From contig CP099842.1 in NCBI GenBank assembly GCA_030062745.1, positions 23,469,822 through 23,533,821 of the forward strand: a DNA stretch of 64,000 nt, given 5' to 3'. Below, in pieces: positions 44,280 to 54,929 of the stretch. The notes under the pieces were generated by a model that made no database searches, was not told the DNA's origin, and saw only the letters and a program-made list of their open reading frames with translations. The stretch's first letter is position 1. Each line of letters begins with the position of its first letter. A program made the translations under genes and the position numbers. This DNA is from Capitulum mitella (taxonomy: Eukaryota; Arthropoda; Thecostraca; Pollicipedomorpha; Pollicipedidae).

Positions 44280-47200
44280 TAGCGCGGCGCCCGGGTGCGC
44301 ACGCAGCCGCAGCTCTCCCGACACCTACCCCATTCGCACGTCTGTGCGTTACCTGGTGTTGCTCAAATGGTATCACGCGATTGTGCAAGCGCGCTAAATA
44401 ACCAGAGAGTGCCGGGCCACAAGATATGGATCGACCATACGTTCAGTGGATCATCTGTATTCTGCAACACCGCGACTACAGAGCGATGGCGGCTCGGCAG
44501 ATCAACAACGAACCACCAATCTTACAGTAAGGGCAGTCTTAGTTGCCCACCAGAATGTCTCGTACGTACCGTCATTGCCACACTGCAGCTGGGACCGTCA
44601 TCACGTTACTGTTTGCCGTCATCTTGGTACAGACCGTTTGCACCCTATTGCAAGCCGTCCAGCCGGCCGCTGGCCCTTCGCCTGGCTCCTGGCGGCGCGC
44701 CAGCTCTCCGACCCGCGGCCCCGCATATCAGCTGATCTGAGCTGCCGACGCCGGCCTGCTGCATCCCGCTGGACAGGGTCACAGCCGCCCCGCGCGGCAA
44801 CCGTGTCAATGTTGCCAGGCCACTTCATCGTAGGTGATATAAATATCCAGTCATTGAAGTCTAAGTTGCCTGATCTTTGCCACGTCCATCATGTGTATGA
44901 TTTTGATGTGCTGTCTGTAGGCGAAACATGGCTCACGTCGAGCACGCCGGAACGGCTGTTAACCATCGCTGGGTGCACAATTACTGGAAGTGATACGTGT
45001 TACGGAAAGGGCTTAGCCAGTGGTTATCGGGGTGTGGCTGTTCTCATGCATGACGAGTATAACTACGAAGTGATTAGCACGCCACATACTGCAGCTGGAA
45101 ACTCCAAGCTCGGATCGTGTGGGTCGCCGTGCGTATCAGCAAGCGGCAGACACACCTAATAGCATAAGCATACCGTGTCCCAAGTAACACCACCCGACAA
45201 CTGACAGCTGACCTGGATGACTCAGAGGTCCAGTTGCAGCACACGATAGCTAACCACCCAAATGCCAACATCATCATCACTGGAGATATGAACTGTTGTA
45301 TGCTCAAGCCTGACCCCACCAGCCCAGGTCACACGCCTGAGAGAATGCTCGCCTCTTACGGTCTCCACCTGTTCAACAGTACATATCCCACATCAGATCA
45401 GCACGCAGTTTACTCGACATTGTCGCTGTCACTTGTCGCGATCTTGTCCGGCGTGTTGGTGTTACTAGGTGTTACTGCGGGAGTCCGCGTGACTTTACGC
45501 GCGTAGTTTTGCGATCCACACGTCAGCATACGGGTACTTCAGGCCCAATCCCACACCGTCGCAGTTCCGCCAGAGTAGACAATGGCGCACTCAACCTGCG
45601 TCTCTTCTATGCTGACTGCACGGCTGTCATTGAACACCGAACTACGACGGAAAAATGGCAGACATTCCTGCATATTTTTCTGCCTACGTTGAATGCTGTG
45701 GCCCCGGTCCGACGTGTTCACCTGCGCCACACTGCGGCCCCCGCGTCATCGCAGACACGAAGCGGCTGATCGAGCACCGCCAGGCAGCACTGCGACACAA
45801 CTTGTCCGAGTACGAGGACGTCAACAGGCTGTGTCGCGCGGCGATTCGCTGGTACTGTGAGGCGCACGTTCAGTGGGAACTGGTAACGGCCAAGCCTCAC
45901 AGTTTGTGGCGCGTATTACGACCGCTTATCGGAACTAAATCGAAACAATTGCCCATTCCTAACGTCACTCCTGACACACTTAACAACTATTATATGCCTG
46001 TTGGCACATAATAGTTTTGTTAGAAGCACCCAGTATCTTCCACTGAATTTGTTCCGATAGTGCTAGAAAAGAACGGTTAAGTGTTAGATGAAAAGGTTTG
46101 TTCTGTTTTTCGTGATGTCTTTCCATCAAATGCTTAAAATAATCTGCTTCGACTTCAGCAGCTTCCGCAATACCTGCATCAACATCCTCCACAGCCCAAA
46201 CGCTTCAAATGAATTTGCGATTTTCGCAAAAAAAAACAAACCGCAACACCGATATAACCGTTGGAGCACCAACAAGAATCGTGCGATATACTGTCAAAAG
46301 TGGCATACTCTGCGCGACCGCAAACTCCGCAGTCCGCTGACTAAATGGAATGATTATGACAGGTTTGACTTCATAGTATTCCGAAAGCGGGATACTGTGC
46401 CGCTTCACACTGTGATACTTTGAATGGGATAAATATTCATCTGCAATAGTTGGTGAAACGGAATATGTCATAACTGTTACAAATGTGACTAAATATGCCA
46501 CGTTCAGAGAATGTACTCCTGTGGCGAAACGGACCCTAGTACGCGACCCATTTCCGTCTTGCCCACGGCAATGAAAGTAGTCGAGCGTGTCGTGCAACAC
46601 CAGCTTGTACACCACTTCGAGAGCAACCATCTCCTATCTAGCACGCTGCACGGATATAGAAAGACAGTCTACTGACACTGCCCTTCATGTCGTAACCGAT
46701 AGGATATTCCAGGCAATGGATAGTGGCGCAGTGTTCATTCTAGTATTGCTCGATTTGTCAAAGGCCTTCGATGTAGTAACATACGAGAAACTGCTCGAAA
46801 AGCTAACATGGTATGGTATTGATCCACAATGGTTTGTCAACTATTCGTCCGGTCCTACCCAACAGGTGCAGGTCCGATCCAGTGATAGAAACACAGTGCT
46901 GTCACGGACGACGCCAGGCAACATCGGAGTGTATCAGGGAGGGTCTCTCAGTTGTATATTGCATATGGTGTTTACCAGCGAGCTTAGCCTCTATGTACCT
47001 GAGTCCCTGTCAGCCGTGCAATTCGTAGACGACACGCAAATTCTGATCAGCGGAAAGAAGAATTCATAACTTAGTCGGCACAATGGAACACACACTGGAC
47101 TGTACCAGTTGTTCCGTACCAGCGGCATGAAACTAAATGCGTCAAAAACCCAGATGATCGTGTTAGGGACGCCCGCCACGTTGAGACTGGTGGGCGTTTT

Positions 47201-48141
47201 GGCGAGATTGACGACCAGTAGGCTTCAAGACATGCTTCTGTTCAACTGAACTTCGTTAGAACAACTGTGATAGACAGCAGGGTGACAAGGAACTTGGGTG
47301 TCATACTTGATGGACATTTAAATCAGCAATCACACATTGACAAGATGACCCGAAAGCGTAACGGCGTGCTCATTGTGCTTGATCATGCCAGACATGTGAT
47401 GCCAAAGAGTGCGCTGAAACCCATCGTTCAGGCTCTGACTGTTCCGGTCGTGAGATATTGTATTTCGGTACATGTTACGTGTGGCGAGACGCAGCTGCGC
47501 CGTGTGCAAAACATTCTAAACTTCTGCGCGCCTGTAGTATGCGGAGGACGTAAGCATGATCATGAGGACGTAAACATGACCATGTGTCGGACTTGTCTCG
47601 CGATCTGAAATGGCTCACAGCTTCCGAACTAGTGATGTGCCACCGCGTATGTAGCATGCACAGGGCGCTAGTCACTGGACGGCCTGAGGCGATCGCTGCG
47701 ACGCTCGGGCAGAGAACGAATCAGAGACATACGCGCGCCACAAGGCATGCCCTGAAGTCACGTTCCCACGTATCCGAACCGAGGCGAGCCGCCGCAGACT
47801 GTGCTATGGCCCTGCACAAAAGTACAATCATTATGTTTATTTCATATTATCGTTATGGTTCAAAACACTGGCTTTAGACATCGGCTGAAACGACATATTC
47901 TGCGGCTGAGACATGAACCCATCTGACGGTGATGCTCTGCGACCGACTGAACTCTAGTCATTGGGTGTTTTGCACTTTTTCATTACCTGCCATGTGGAGT
48001 TCGTTTTGATATTCATACACCGTCACTGCTTGAGCCGGCTACGGATATTCCTGTCTTATTTTTTTCGATCTGAAGCGTGGCAGCGAAAAGCCACCAGTGT
48101 GGATCTGTCATTAAAAATATATCTGTATCTGTCTGTGTCTG
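44280..48141 (+). mobile_element. Non-LTR retrotransposon (CR1/Jockey-like LINE), copy B, defective
   Basis: Same insertion as 23671-27553. The endonuclease part is here in a longer frame (44,446-45,159) up to GVAVLMHDEYNYEV. RT blocks LLDLSKAFD, YQGGSLSC and FVDDTQI lie at about 46,745-47,045. Private lesions include a 4-bp deletion after ACACTGGACT (about 47,100), a changed stretch at 47,055-47,065 and insertions in the region before the RT. It is defective in both copies, with partly different breaks. Confidence 0.8.
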
Positions 48142-48145
48142 TACC

Positions 48146-48407
48146 AGACGATATGCCCTTGTCTGTAACGTCGCGATGAGGGTCAACAATGAGAACAGTA
48201 AGGGATCAGGTCTATGGAGGGGATGCAGGGCCTGTAAAGCGGAGAGTGAATCTGAGCAAATCACAGAGTTTCGGATAGTATTTGCCTGTGTAAATCGCAG
48301 AGGCTGGTGGATTGTATAAAGCTCCGCGGTGAAAAACGACAATTTATTTGGTAATTTTGTGCCGCCCGGCGATCTGTTTATCATTAAAAGCACAGCTGAC
48401 TGTGTAG
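48146..48407 (-). pseudogene. RNase H region of a minus-strand LINE, first part, copy B
   Basis: FFTAELYTIHQPL and CSDSLSALQAL motifs as in copy A, with a proline replacing alanine in the first motif. The frame stays open further into the neighbouring LINE tail by chance. It is truncated upstream by the T4 element. Confidence 0.75.
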
Positions 48408-48411
48408 TTAA

Positions 48412-49126
48412 CATGCACCGTGGAAGGGAGGTTTCGCGTCAACGTGCACTGGAAAGGGGCTCAAAAGCGCCTCCTAAAAAGCTCCAAAAGTGCCCCCCTC
48501 CGATCTCAAAAGGGAAAGAGCTAAAGACATGACATTTTTTAGGTAGGGTAGGGCTATTAATCTGTACATAGTGTGCAATTTTCATGGCTCTAGGTTTATA
48601 TCTTCAAGGTCAAATGGAGTCGAAAAGGGCAACTTTGGATACTTTTTCGGCCCGTACAATCCATTCTTTATGGCTTTTGGAACGAAATGGGAAAAGGTTG
48701 CGTGTTTGGGCGTTAAAACGTGGAATACATCAATTTCCGTTCATTTGGCGTCTTGAGCGAGGATTTTGGGTCGAGGTCATATCAGGTCATTGATCTATGG
48801 CATCATTTTTCCATTGTTTTGCAGACCAGATTTCGAGCAACACGGGATGCTGGTGTAGCTGGGATGTAAACAAGACTCTAAACGCGTCTTTTGGCGTATT
48901 TTCAGTAAATATAGCCAACATCAGCATTTAGTTACTTCTAGCGTTTACGAACCCCCGCAAGGTCAAAAGAAGTGAAGTGAGGTCACTGACCTTGGACGAA
49001 GTTTTTGAGCCAAAGTAAGTTTTGTATCAACTGTTTGCGTTAAAGTTATTTCGTTAAAACGAACCCAGTTACACGATCTGGTCACTATAAAACGTTAAGG
49101 TTATATATATATATATACATACGTAT

Positions 49127-49202
<76 letters not shown>

Positions 49203-49822
49203 ATGAATGTCTCAAACGTATTTTTATTAGAGTCTTTCAATGCATATTACATACAGATCAGCATGTTACAAAGCAAATCTGGACCAGGTCACAAGATAAT
49301 TACCTTGAACTTTGATGACATTGACCTTCATTTGGTGACATTGACCTTCACTGGCCCTGGCATATGTAAGTGTATCAAGGTGTGCAAACGTGTTTTTATT
49401 TGAATGCATATCTCATACAATCCGACATGTTACAAAACAAATCCGAATCAGGTCACAAGGTACTTGGCTTTGACCTTTGGTGACCCTGATCTTTACTTAT
49501 CCTGGCTTTGGTCTTGTTACATTCATCACTTATGCCCGAATGATGTCGGCTGATCATGTTTAAACGCTAACCTTACGTAGAACGCTAGTCCTTTTGCAGT
49601 CCCCATTCGTCAGCGACAAACGCTGTTTTCGTTATGTTTCTTTGACTTCAAATGCTTCAAACTTCAAAAATTTTCGTCCGATTTTTGGTTTTTTTACTCC
49701 GATCGACGAGTTATTTATTGCCATAAATTGCACGAAGTAGCAGCGACCAACTCCGACCCGTTCACGAGATTTTCAATAGAATCAGATGGGGGACACAAAA
49801 GTGCCCCCTCCAAGTGCGCGTG
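48412..49822 (-). mobile_element. Non-autonomous TTAA-type transposon, family T4, right copy B
   Basis: Equivalent of 27823-29254, with TTAA on both sides (48408-48411 and 49823-49826). It differs mainly in the (TA)n/(CA)n tract (about 49,103-49,198). Confidence 0.8.
49103..49198 (+). repeat. (TA)n/(CA)n microsatellite, copy B
   Basis: A short TA run, a longer CA run (ACACAC repeated) and a TA run; its composition is clearly different from copy A. Confidence 0.95.
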
Positions 49823-49826
49823 TTAA

Positions 49827-50721
49827 GGCACGAAAGCCAGACAGGACTAACAACACCAGATATACCGCGCGGTGACGACACCGATTACACCAGCAGACTT
49901 GAAGTAAATAGAATTGCATAAATATATAGTGCTGTTTTGTTAAGAGGGCTACATTTGTAACCAAATGAAGACTTTCATGTTTCAGTGCGCTATAGGATCC
50001 ATCACGTGTCATATTTGCAGTAGCACGGAATTTGGGGGTTGGTCGTGCCCGGAGACCGGACATGCAAGCTGGACGGAAACGGAAACGGAGTATGTGCTAA
50101 GACACGATCCGCGCTCGCAGTACGTACATACTGCGAAAAAGGCGCACTGCATCCTGCAAAGAGGAACCAGCGTAGGCAATATGCATCCGTCGATACAGTC
50201 ACCGCTGGTAAAAATATCGTTTGTGTTTGGCTGTAAATTTTTGCTGGCTAGGAACTCGGTAGACATCATTACAAAGCCCGTGGTATGCCGGCACTCTAGT
50301 TTATACCTACCGAGGTTTATACCTTTGATTCTGGCTTGGATAAAACATTCGAAATTGTCATATTGCTTGGGGTTTCCATCACAAAGCTCATGAAATTTAC
50401 AATGTTGAATGATAATCAGCATACCAAATGGTCGATGAACAGGGTCCTAGGTTACGATAATGCACGTCTGTTGAACTGTCTCGACTCTGAAGTTTCATGA
50501 TCAGGTATGTGTTTGGATTTTTCATTAACCTTCTGGCATTCAGTATCTACTCAATATTTAATACAAGGTATTCTCAATGAATGTAAATCATCCCGGAGGT
50601 TTTTCCAAGATCCAATGAATTTGCTCAATCCAAGACCTGCAATTTTATGTGGCATCTATGTAGGACAATTTTTGATTGCGGAATCTTAAATCTTTTTTAA
50701 TTCTCTCTAAAGACATTTTAA
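49827..50721. other. Unassigned interval, copy B
   Basis: Equivalent of 29,259-30,149. No gene recognised. Confidence 0.4.
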
Positions 50722-50937
50722 GGCATAGGATCTTTTTTTATTTCGTTCAAAGACATCCAGGAATCTTGGATCCTTTTCTCAAATTTTTCGAAGGATCTTC
50801 TGAGATCTGGGTGCTTTCCCAAATTTTGTCAGAGGATCTTTTTAAAAAATTCTTCGAAGGGCCTTGTGGGATCCGGGATCTTTTTAGATTTTCTCGAAAG
50901 ATCTTCTGGGATCTTGGACTTTTTCCGGAATTCAGGC
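50722..50937 (+). repeat. Degenerate tandem repeat rich in GGATC, copy B
   Basis: Equivalent of 30,150-30,366, with the same number of imperfect units and few substitutions. Confidence 0.7.
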
Positions 50938-51177
50938 ACATGTCTGGCTAGGACGGTCTCAGCCAAGGTCGGAACGATTATTGCTTCTGATGGATTGTCT
51001 TGAATGATTACGCGACGTGAAAAGGTAAAAGTGGCAGCAAAATGTGATGAAATCATCAGCATTCTTGGACATGAGACATGAATTTTACGGACGACACTGA
51101 TGCTCCTTACTGACGTTACTCGAAATTTTTCCTGTGTTCTACAATCACGTCAGCGCAGGCCGCGAATTCTCAAAACG

Positions 51178-51249
51178 CTCCCCGTCAGGGAATCGAACCC
51201 TGGTCTCCCGCGTGACAGGCGGGGATACTCACCACTATACTAACGAGGA
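51178..51249 (-). tRNA. tRNA-Asp (GTC anticodon), copy B
   Basis: Intact 72-nt gene, identical to 30607-30678, with GAGCGTTTTGAG after it. Immediately upstream the two copies differ by three bases in ten (GTGGCTATG here, GTGTATATG in copy A), so the flank has varied while the gene has not. Confidence 0.96.
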
Positions 51250-52098
51250 GTGGCTATGTTCCATTCCTGAGCTGTCCAAACCCAGCAACTGGTGTGCTGC
51301 ATGCACGTGTGCAGGGCATGCCCAAAAATGGTCTGATATCGTGTGCACCACCCTCGTGTCACGAAGGTGTGCTGTCCGCTCGTGGCTAGCCACTGTCAGA
51401 AAGACTGTCCCGCACGACATGAGCATCGCTTTTGGCACTATGTAGGGAACATTTTTAGGACAATTTGTTGTCATGCGTAGGTAATCATGACGTGCAGTCA
51501 TTGACATCTAAGAAATACATCGCGGGTTATGAGCAGGAAGTTAAACGTCCGCCAGGGCCTGATAATACTTCTGTCATAGCTATCGAACAAAGTTGTTATC
51601 GACTTCTTAAAAAACATCATTCATTAAATTTTCAGCACTGCTTCGAAACTATTGGATGTAAAATGTCGTTTTCATGCACATGTACCTATGACGTGGCGTG
51701 ATTTCGTCTGGAGCAATGCATGACAGTTTCTCCTCAGGACGTTGAACTGAATCCAGGTATTTTCTCCTCACAGATGGGATACATTGGCATATCTAGAAGC
51801 GGCAAGGCGTCATATAGAGTCATCTCAAGATTAGAAGTTAATCCGCAATATCGTTCTGTTGAACGCTAGGACGATCTCCGTCAAGGTTGGAAAGAACATT
51901 GGTTCTAATGAAACATATTGAATAATTACATGATGTGCATAGGAAAGAGTGACAAATACAAGGTCACGACACCATAAGCATTCCTGGGCGTGAGACATTA
52001 AGTCTACAGACGGCACTGATGCTCCTTACTGACGTCCCGACAAAAGTCGTTCCTGTGTTCCACAATCACGTTGGCGAGGGCCACCCATTTTTAAAATG

Positions 52099-52170
52099 CT
52101 CTCCGTTAGGGAATCGAACCCTGATCTCCGGCGTGACAGACAGGGATTCTCACCACTATACTAACGAGGG
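52099..52170 (-). pseudogene. Degraded tRNA-Asp, copy B
   Basis: Same lesions as at 31527-31598 in the acceptor, anticodon and T stems, so the decay predates the split of the two versions. Confidence 0.8.
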
Positions 52171-53264
52171 TGGACGTGGCTTTCCCCGAGCTGTCGAAAT
52201 CGAGCAGATGGCATGCTGCATATGCTGCAGGACATGCTCAAAAACGGTCTAATATCGTGCGCATCACCCTCATGGCACGAAGCTGAGCTGTTCATTTGTG
52301 GCTAGTCACTATCAGACAGACTGCTGGAACATTATGTGTTATTTTGTGGTCATGTATATGTTATGATGGCATGAAATTATTCATTTATAGAAAATATACA
52401 GCGGGCTGTCGTCAGGAAGCCGAAATTCAACCAGGACCTGAATAACCTCCTCTCATAGCTTTCAAACAAAACTGCACGTAAAACATAACATCAAAATGCA
52501 CAGACACGAATTTTCAAGAATCAAACCAGCTTTGAAAGAAGGCAGGCTTTCAAAGTAAGGGAAAGGATTTGAAAAGATACCGACTGCGCTTCTAGAGCTT
52601 GTCTTCACATTCTCCAAGATCGGCGAAGCCTACATGCATTAATGCGTTGCTACAGGTACCTATTACGAACATCCGCGTACGTAATTGACACCGAGCACCA
52701 TGTCAAAAAACGTCGCAGCACTCAGGATTCTGGGCGTAAGGAGGAACGGCGCACCACGCTGCTTATTCACTGCGGATGCTGTCCGTTTTCTTCGATTGCG
52801 GTCGCGTTCTTTAATCTCATTGACTTCGTATCTTAATCACAAACCACAAGATATAGACGACTGCGTCTTTGCCCGTTTTGAGCATCACTTAACGTTCAAA
52901 CGCTGCAGTTCTCTTTTCGAGCTGTATTTCCCCTGTAAACCACCGTTTCCGATGGCATGGATACATGTGCGTTTCTTGAAAGAGAAAGACAATGTAGAGA
53001 GACCGTCGAACCAAAATTCTGCACAGCGTGCACAATAACACTCGATGTAACACCAGAGCTTATCTCAGCCAACGTTAAGAGGAACAATTCCTTGACTTAA
53101 ACTGTGTTTAACAATGATCATAACAAATGACACTCCGAAAACTATAATGATATAATCATTTCCTGGCACTCAACGCCAAGGCCGAGAGCGAATTCCTGAC
53201 AATATTCCAAACACCTGCAGCAGATGCTGTACAGCACTCAGGGTGTACAACGCATTCTCAAAAC

Positions 53265-53336
53265 CTCCCCGTCAGGGAATCGAACCCTGGTCTCCCGCGT
53301 GACAGGCGGGGATACTCACCACTATACTAACGAGGA
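53265..53336 (-). tRNA. tRNA-Asp (GTC anticodon)
   Basis: Intact 72-nt gene in sequence found only in the second contig. The 3' flank is GAGGTTTTGAG, with the TTTT stop starting only one base after the gene, the closest of all copies. Its flanks match the unit at 8229, and its upstream flank holds the unoccupied site corresponding to the hAT-like insertion at 8331. Confidence 0.96.
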
Positions 53337-53366
53337 GTGCTACAGTTTTTAATTGGTCGTAATCAG

Positions 53367-54496
53367 TACCTGGGATACCTCAAGCCTGTGCTCAGAGAAT
53401 ATCAACAAATATTTGATATAGTGTTTGTCAGCGTCGTGCCAGGAAGGTATTTGGTCCGCGTTCGGGCCCTCAAGAACCACTAACTTGTCACTGACGGAAT
53501 GTCCTTTGCGTCATATCCTTTTCCAGCAGTATACCGTGGTTACTGGGACTTAAAATTTTGTTGACGTAAATTTCGTTTTGCCTTTCAACTGTTGCAGTAA
53601 AAACAACGCTGAAAAAGACACCATTGGTTAAGAACCAGAGAAGAGTAGAAAACAGATATATATGTCCCGTCTTTTCGTAATATGTAGTTTTGCGATTGCT
53701 CATATCAGCATGGGCGTAGAAATATTTAGATGGATGATATGATGCAGGTTATTTTGAGTAAATTATTTCTACATAACACCATAAGGCCCCCTTAACATTT
53801 TCTAACATCGGCATGGCTGCCATCATACCTGTTAGCCAGATTGCCATTGATACCATGACGGACACTTATCCACTCATTGTAGAGATTCAGAATCACGTTG
53901 ACAAGGGCCACAGCATTTTGAAACTTCGGCGCAAGCATGAGTTTTTGCCATAACGTTTTGATACTTAATCAGGAATTTTGAACAGTCGATTTTTCCAACT
54001 TGCCGCTATCACATCTGATTCTCAAACTGCGAAGAGAACATGACTCTGAGCCAGCCGTTTTTAGAATACCAAGACGTGCAAACAGTTCTGAGTCATCTTT
54101 CCAACTTTGCTTGTAGCTCCCCGTGTCTGACGACATGAATAGATAATTCTTTCTGGAAATGGCTAGAACTCAATATACGGACATTACATGACCGGGGTCT
54201 GTGCCGTGGGCTTGGTACATCCTGTTGAATGCTGTGGAGATCTAAGCCTGGGGCCGGCCTGAGCACTACCTCCATAAAATTGTCTCGAATACCTGACGTT
54301 AACAAAATAAAACGTGCCGCAAGTGACGTTGATCTAGTACTGTTGCCATCACTGACGCCGACATGAGGACCTGGCGTATCTTATTCATGACACATTAGTG
54401 CTGCAGACAGCACAGATCTCTCTTTCTGACAAGATTCAATCTGTTGTCTTTCGGCAACCAAGACTTGGCAAGCGTGGGCAACGCATTCTCAAAACG
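53367..54496. repeat. tRNA-Asp unit spacer, paralogous to 9,935-10,967
   Basis: No gene. It aligns to the spacer between the tRNA genes at 8229 and 10968. It contains an unpaired TTGTCACTGACGGAA (about 53,484-53,498) also found as a hairpin arm at 18.8 kb; the adjoining 53,484-53,740 stretch has no counterpart that I could see in the paralogous spacer and may be an insertion. Confidence 0.55.
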
Positions 54497-54568
54497 CTCC
54501 CCGTCAGGGAATCGAACCCTGGTCTCCCGCGTGACAGGCGGGGATACTCACCACTATACTAACGAGGA
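54497..54568 (-). tRNA. tRNA-Asp (GTC anticodon)
   Basis: The rightmost tRNA-Asp in the window, intact, with the GAGCGTTTTGAG stop. Its upstream flank (54,569-54,900) resembles that at 11,040-11,390, after which similarity to the array ends. Confidence 0.96.
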
Positions 54569-54929
54569 GTGGCAGTGAATCATTCCTGAACTGCCCAAGT
54601 TCCGCAAGTGGCATGTTTCATGTGTGTGTGCAGGGAATGCCCAAAAACGGCCTGGTATCGTGTGTATCACCGCCACGTCACGAACATGTTCTGTACGCTC
54701 TGTCCGTACGTCACTAGTCGCTGTAAGATAGACTGTCCCGCACGACATGAACCTCGTTTTTGAAACTGTACCGGGAATATATGATATAAGACTTTGTTGC
54801 GATGAATATGCAGTGATGATATGGAATTACTGATTTATATGAGACACATAACGAGCTCTCGTCAGGAAGCTCAACTGCCGCCAGGCCTCGATTATTATTG
54901 TCACATACACTGGCAATGAAATCAAACAA

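Larger units (their letters stand above)
34785..53020. repeat. Copy B of the duplicated segment (start of second contig)
   Basis: Collinear with 12,870-34,284 and in the same orientation, with SNPs and small indels throughout and without the T1 and pogo-like elements. It starts inside the foldback element at the base after the gap. Beyond 53,020 the sequence continues into new DNA not present in copy A. Shared insertions (both LINEs, T2, MITE, T3, T4) show that they predate the split of the two versions. Confidence 0.9.

Noticed and set aside
12870-53020. Genuine tandem segmental duplication
   Set aside because: Not excluded, but less likely than unmerged haplotypes because the boundaries of the two copies coincide exactly with the two contig ends at the 500-N gap.
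1000-54568. tRNA-derived SINEs
   Set aside because: The tRNA bodies are intact, end in TTTT just after the gene, and share homologous flanks on both sides; a SINE would have a body fused to the tRNA 3' end and variable insertion flanks.
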